Source: Morganella morganii
Lineage (GTDB): Bacteria > Pseudomonadota > Gammaproteobacteria > Enterobacterales > Enterobacteriaceae
Direction of reading: 5' to 3'
Length of the DNA stretch: 64,000 nucleotides
Assembly (NCBI RefSeq): GCF_019402645.1
Contig: NZ_VKKS01000001.1
Coordinates: forward strand, 3,390,970 to 3,454,969
Shown here piece by piece: positions 59,802 through 64,000 of this stretch; within the stretch, counting starts at the first letter, position 1, and the number at the start of each line of letters is the position of its first letter. A program made the position numbers and the translations under genes. The notes under the pieces were generated by a model that was given only the letters and a program-made list of their open reading frames with translations, made no database searches and had not been told where the DNA came from.

Positions 59802-62735
59802 ATGTCTTCGCATTCACCATTATCTGGTCATCCTTATAAAACCGTCACATTGCTTCTGCCCGTGTTATTTATTCCCCTGCCGGGGCTGGCAGCAGAGGAA
59901 AAAAATCAGCAACTGGGCGAAATTACGCTCCGCAATGAACAGGTCGGTGCTGATACCGCCAAAGATAAAATTTATGACAAAAATGTCTCCACTCTGATCC
60001 TCACCAAAGAAGAAATAGAGCGCTATAAAGGTGCCTCTGCTGCCGATATTCTCAAAGGCGCCAATGGGGTATTCAGTGGTGATGCCCGCAACGGTAACGC
60101 GCTGGATGTTAATATCCGCGGAATACAGGGACCGGGTCGTGTCCCTGTGACCATCGATGGCACCGAACAGGCGGTGACAGTGTACCGGGGTTATAACGGT
60201 GCCAATAACCGTAACTACCTCGACCCGATGCTGATCAGTGAAATTGAAATTGAAAAAGGCCCGTCACTTAACCCGCACCTGAAAACCTCTGTGGGCGGCG
60301 GTGTTGCTATGAAAACGCTCACCATCAATGACGTGGTGAAAAAAGGTGATCAGTTTGGTGCCTCATTGACACTGGAAAACAGCAGTAACACCACCAAAGC
60401 CCGGGTGCCGGATTTGGGAGTCGGGGAAGATTACCGCCTTGTGGATAATATGCAGTTCAGCTGGATCATCATTGATGACCCGGGCACCCATTTAACCCCG
60501 GAAAATCGTGACAATGCACCCGTATTGAGTAACAGTGATTATGCCTGGCGGCTGGCAGTGGGTACCCGTCAGGAAAATATGGATCTGTTATTGGCTTATG
60601 CCTACCGCGACAGAGGAAATTATTTTGCCGGTAAACGCCACAGCGAAAACTATAACGCCGAAATGTCAGATGATGATATCGGTATTCTGCAAACATCCAA
60701 CAAAACCTATGACCCGTATATGCCGTTTGTGTCCCGCATTTACCGCAAAGGCAATGAAGTTCCCAATACCTCAGCAAAAACAGAATCCTGGCTGATAAAG
60801 AATACCTGGTATCTTAATGACGATCATGCACTGCAACTCAGCTGGCGCGATACCCGCTCATATTTCGGCGATATTATGCCCTCCCGGCTGGGCTGGATCC
60901 GTGCCGAAGATAATATTATTCCGCAGTGGCCACTGGCTGATCTGCATGCTCAGGCCGGTTATCTCCATCTGAAATCACAACCGGCACACCTGGCTTATAT
61001 TGATTCCGATATTCGGCTATGGACAACTTTAACCACCAGCAACACCAACTCCGCCGGCGGCTGGCCACGCTATCCGAAAAACATGGATTACGGCTATAAG
61101 CAGGGGGATATCAGCACCATCAACCCGGCAATCGACGGCACACTGGTTAACACCGCCACCCTTAATGTACAAAATCAGCGCTACGGGCTGGATTTCAGCA
61201 ATAAATTTGCTTTTACCCCGGAACTGTCGGTGACAATGGCCGCCAATATGCAGTTTGAGCATCTGGACAGTAATACCAGTCTGGAAAATGCAGATCTCTT
61301 TATGTTTGCAGTCCCTGCCCGTAAAGGCCGTCGTTTTGAATATCAGCAATCCGTCAGCCTGGACTGGCAACCGGTCTCCTGGCTGTCGCTCAGTGCCGGC
61401 GGCAGACAAACCGTATACTGGAGTGTGGATGACCTCTCCAATGAGTGCGCCGCGCGCAAAGATCCTTACTGTAAACAAAACTATGAGGTTACCGGTTATT
61501 ACCTGAACTATTACCGGAATATGACTGAAACAGAATCACGGGCTTATAAAAAACAACAACGTGGTATATGGGATAAACTAACTCCGGAAGAAAAACAAGC
61601 AATACTCGGTAAAATTTTTCAGCCAGTACTTTACAGAGATGACCCGACCAATAAAGCAGGGCGCATTATGGTGCGCGAGAAAAAATTCTGGCCGGTGGAT
61701 ACCAGTGACGGGCGCCTGAAAAAGAAAGACCGGCCGGATATTGATAACGCTTTGCGGGGTATTGATCCCTATACCGGACAGGAAACCTATCTCTATGAAT
61801 ATGGTAATCTCCCTATTTCAGCAGGTGACAGAGAACTTCAGGCTGTCACCCACACATGGAAAGAAAAACCACGCCGCCAGGCCAGTGCCTGGACACCCAT
61901 GCTGTCTGCCTCGGTTCATCTGACGGATGATCTGCGCCTGTATGGCCGCTATGCGGAAACCGTACGCATGCCGAGCCTGTTTGAGGATACCGTTGGGTTT
62001 TCCGGTTTCTCCGCCCCGCATATCGGCTACCGTTATAAACCGGAACGTGCGGTAACCCATGAATACGGTGTTGTTTTTAACGGAAAGTCACTACTCCGCG
62101 CTGACCGCCATGCGGATATCCGGCTGAATTATTTCCATACTGATATCCACAATGTCTTTGATCGTGATAACTATTTACGCTTTACACAGATGGATAAGCA
62201 AATCCTGAAAGGGGTTGAAATCCAGGCCCGTTACGATCATGGCTGGATCTTCAGTGATCTGGGTGTGACTTATAATCTCACCAATAAAGTCTGTGATGAA
62301 ACATCTAATGCCTTTATGGATCCGACAGGTCTGAAAGATATTCCATCATGCATTGACGGCGGTTATCCCGGAGGGTTCCTGCGCACTCAAATCCAGCCGC
62401 ACTATTCTGTGACCTTTAACCTGGGCGGACGTTTCTTGCAGGAATCATTAGAAATCGGCAGTCGCTGGCTCTACCACAGCGCGGTGGAAAACAGCCAGGA
62501 GAAACGTCTGATGGCTATTGTCCCGGAACAATACAGCAATTTTAATAACTACCCGATGCGCTGGAACTCTGTACTGACTGTGGATGCCTATGCCAAATAT
62601 AAAATCACACCGGATGTTGCCCTGGAACTGACGGCCACCAACCTGACTAATGAATATTACCTCGACCCGCTCACCCGTTCGATGATGCCGGCACCGGGCC
62701 GTGCTGTAAAATTCAATGTATCCGCGAGGTTCTGA
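59802..62735 (+). CDS. hphR: TonB-dependent heme/hemophilin receptor (HphR-like)
   Basis: 977 residues; GGGAA lies five bases before the start. Signal peptide (about 1-31, cut near G-L-A), then a TonB-box-like G-E-I-T-L at the mature N-terminus. The plug domain (about 60-190) holds I-L-K-G-A-N-G-V-F, I-R-G-I-Q-G-P-G-R-V-P-V-T-I-D-G and I-E-I-E-K-G-P-S. The 22-strand barrel includes E-T-V-R-M-P-S-L-F-E and ends F-N-V-S-A-R-F. Unlike its neighbours the frame is intact. Position directly after Slam and hemophilin identifies it as the cognate receptor that takes heme from hemophilin (established for HphR, inferred here). The tonB gene follows 3 bp later. Confidence 0.9.
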   Translation: MSSHSPLSGHPYKTVTLLLPVLFIPLPGLAAEEKNQQLGEITLRNEQVGADTAKDKIYDKNVSTLILTKEEIERYKGASAADILKGANGVFSGDARNGNALDVNIRGIQGPGRVPVTIDGTEQAVTVYRGYNGANNRNYLDPMLISEIEIEKGPSLNPHLKTSVGGGVAMKTLTINDVVKKGDQFGASLTLENSSNTTKARVPDLGVGEDYRLVDNMQFSWIIIDDPGTHLTPENRDNAPVLSNSDYAWRLAVGTRQENMDLLLAYAYRDRGNYFAGKRHSENYNAEMSDDDIGILQTSNKTYDPYMPFVSRIYRKGNEVPNTSAKTESWLIKNTWYLNDDHALQLSWRDTRSYFGDIMPSRLGWIRAEDNIIPQWPLADLHAQAGYLHLKSQPAHLAYIDSDIRLWTTLTTSNTNSAGGWPRYPKNMDYGYKQGDISTINPAIDGTLVNTATLNVQNQRYGLDFSNKFAFTPELSVTMAANMQFEHLDSNTSLENADLFMFAVPARKGRRFEYQQSVSLDWQPVSWLSLSAGGRQTVYWSVDDLSNECAARKDPYCKQNYEVTGYYLNYYRNMTETESRAYKKQQRGIWDKLTPEEKQAILGKIFQPVLYRDDPTNKAGRIMVREKKFWPVDTSDGRLKKKDRPDIDNALRGIDPYTGQETYLYEYGNLPISAGDRELQAVTHTWKEKPRRQASAWTPMLSASVHLTDDLRLYGRYAETVRMPSLFEDTVGFSGFSAPHIGYRYKPERAVTHEYGVVFNGKSLLRADRHADIRLNYFHTDIHNVFDRDNYLRFTQMDKQILKGVEIQARYDHGWIFSDLGVTYNLTNKVCDETSNAFMDPTGLKDIPSCIDGGYPGGFLRTQIQPHYSVTFNLGGRFLQESLEIGSRWLYHSAVENSQEKRLMAIVPEQYSNFNNYPMRWNSVLTVDAYAKYKITPDVALELTATNLTNEYYLDPLTRSMMPAPGRAVKFNVSARF

Positions 62736-62738
62736 TTT

Positions 62739-63529
62739 ATGTACGGCGTAACAACATTACCTCATCCGCCTTTCCTGTTTTCCAGGGAAAGAACAGGAAC
62801 GTGGCAGCAAATGGTTTCTGCTGCTGCGATCGGTGTGTGTTTCTCCGTCGCCGGGCTGCTCATTACGGGCAGCCCCCCGGTGACGTCCTCACAACTGCAT
62901 CAGATTGATAACCGGGGAAAAACCCCCGCTGTTTCTGTCGCAATTCAGATGAGTGCAGCACCGGTATACCGGGAAACAGGACCGGAAACGGAAAAATTAC
63001 CACCGCCACAAGAATCACTGTCACAGGCAGAACTGGCAACTGCCCGCCGGAAGACACCAGAGAAAACAGCCAAACCACCGTCAGAAAAACCGGCAGTAAA
63101 AGTGGCGAACAAAAAAACGGAGAAATCAGAACCGATCACCACACAAACCACAGCGGAGAGGATAAAACAACACAGCAGCAATCCGGCGGGCAAGCCATAT
63201 CCAGGACAAACTCTGTCACAGCAGGAACAGATAACCGGAAAGCACATGAGGATTACTTTAACCTGCTGCGGCAAAAAATTGAGGAGCAAAAACATTACCC
63301 CCGGCGGGCACGCAGTGCCGGGCAGCGGGGGATCAGCACCATCACATTTTCACTCGACGATAACGGCAAACCTTTTGCACCGGCGGTTATCCGCTCCTCC
63401 GGTTATGAGTTACTGGATAACGCCGCAATGGATGCTGTAATCAGAGTTGCCGCTGTCGGCACACCACCACAGGGAGCAAAACGAAAGGTGACATTTTCAT
63501 TACGCTTTCAGCTGAACAATGATTTTTAA
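62739..63529 (+). pseudogene. TonB-family energy transducer, frameshifted
   Basis: The first frame (62739-63440) gives the N-terminal membrane helix (about residues 25-45) and a P/K/E-rich periplasmic linker, then nonsense. The -1 frame gives the missing C-terminal domain up to 63529: E-D-Y-F-N-L-L, E-E-Q-K-H-Y-P-R-R-A-R, I-S-T-I-T-F-S-L-D-D-N-G, A-A-M-D-A-V and a final L-R-F-Q-L-N-N-D-F. Y-P-R-R-A is the hallmark of TonB C-terminal domains. The frames can be joined at an A7 tract (63111-63117); with one more A the protein has 263 residues. It would power the receptor encoded 3 bp upstream. exbB/exbD are not in the window. Slippage at the A-run could make some full protein (inference). Confidence 0.85.
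63111..63117 (+). repeat. A7 homopolymer at the likely tonB frameshift
   Basis: Codons here are AAC-AAA-AAA-ACG. A -1 slip on the second AAA leads to AAC-GGA-GAA and an open path of codons to the TonB C-terminal domain. Confidence 0.65.
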
Positions 63530-63623
63530 CGACATAGGGTTTCCCGATAATGATTATTTCTTGCGCACATAAAATCAATAGGCATACTGGTCTACCTACT
63601 TTAGATCGCCAGAGATTTTCCGG

Positions 63624-64000
63624 ATGAAGGACACCAATACCACACAGGCCCGGCTCAGTACCAGGGATCGTATACCGGAAGCCGCAGGCATCTTGTTTTA
63701 CAACGAGGGCATTGCGGCAACCGGCATTGATACGATCACCAAAAAGGCCGGAGTTGCCAAAAAAAGCCTGTATAACAATTTCAGCTCCAAAGCTGAGTTG
63801 GTGATCACTTACATCCGGCTGCGACATGAAGAATGGCTGGCTTTGTATGATACCCGCCTGCAACAGGCAACAACCCCGGTACAGCGGATCCTCGTGGTAT
63901 TTGATGCTTATCACAACCATGCGAGTTTGCCTATGAACGGGGGATTCCGCGGATGTGGCCTGCTGAATGCAGCCGCAGAGTTTCCGGCCGGCAGTGAAGA
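63624..64000 (+). CDS. TetR/AcrR-family regulator, 3' end outside window
   Basis: The first 125 residues are visible, from the ATG at 63624 to the window end with no stop. A TetR-type helix-turn-helix covers about residues 15-60: T-G-I-D-T-I-T-K-K-A-G-V-A-K-K-S-L-Y-N-N, then F-S-S-K-A-E-L-V. Residues around 115 read F-R-G-C-G-L-L-N-A-A-A-E-F, common in the TetR subgroup that controls efflux or oxidoreductase genes. It lies 94 bp after the tonB end and is probably a separate unit. Ligand and targets unknown. Confidence 0.88.
   Translation, partial: MKDTNTTQARLSTRDRIPEAAGILFYNEGIAATGIDTITKKAGVAKKSLYNNFSSKAELVITYIRLRHEEWLALYDTRLQQATTPVQRILVVFDAYHNHASLPMNGGFRGCGLLNAAAEFPAGSE

Noticed and set aside
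63560..63623. Operator for the TetR gene
   Set aside because: TAGGCATACTGGTCTACCTA looks partly symmetric, but no convincing inverted repeat could be aligned.

Overview
The window looks like a chromosomal segment of a Morganellaceae bacterium, most likely Morganella (inference). The housekeeping genes resemble E. coli orthologues closely and have balanced base composition, unlike the AT-rich Proteus and Providencia. An O-antigen cluster ends at trmL (yibK), the position known for Providencia. No phage, CRISPR array, IS element, rRNA or tRNA gene was recognised.

Layout. (1) 1-5872: right end of an AT-rich O-antigen/surface glycan cluster: two family-2 glycosyltransferases, a HAD phosphatase-like protein, a UbiA-like membrane protein, a sugar epimerase and a phosphoethanolamine transferase-like protein. 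A broken second copy of the trmL 5' end lies inside it. (2) 5889-12888: trmL, then cysE-gpsA-secB-yibN on the minus strand, then envC-yibQ and an unknown membrane protein. (3) 13102-26149: lipopolysaccharide core genes (hldD, waaF, waaC, a deacetylase, two GT4 enzymes, waaQ, waaA, waaE, waaL, a GT2), with coaD and mutM embedded. (4) 26579-32977: rpmB-rpmG, radC, coaBC-dut, slmA, rph-pyrE and yicC, with a pyrE-type attenuator and a structured rpmB leader. (5) 33190-45826: accessory region with a Tc-toxin C subunit whose variable end looks like a CNF1 deamidase, xanQ, tehA, a DUF411 protein, a LysR / AccA paralogue / MFS group, a Cys-rich ArsR-type regulator, a molbindin and an AT-rich GT-D glycosyltransferase. 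(6) 45851-55828: a selenium/formate block, selA-selB with fdhE, fdoIHG and fdhD; fdoG has an in-frame UGA (Sec196) followed by a SECIS hairpin. (7) 57436-63529: a Fur-box-preceded heme-uptake locus coding a Slam-dependent hemophilin, its Slam translocator, a TonB-dependent receptor and a TonB protein. Slam and TonB both carry frameshifts in short repeat tracts. A TetR-family gene runs off the right edge.

How the genes fit together. O-antigen genes make the polymer that WaaL (23969-25216) ligates to the core built by the hld/waa genes. The molbindin may buffer molybdate for the Mo/Se formate dehydrogenase, whose selenocysteine is inserted by the neighbouring SelA/SelB. In the heme locus, hemophilin would be secreted through Slam, capture heme, deliver it to the receptor and be powered by TonB. 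The most notable points are the TccC-CNF fusion, the hemophilin/Slam locus with its two repeat-tract frameshifts, the AccA paralogue beside an exporter, and the trmL-fragment duplication at the O-antigen edge.
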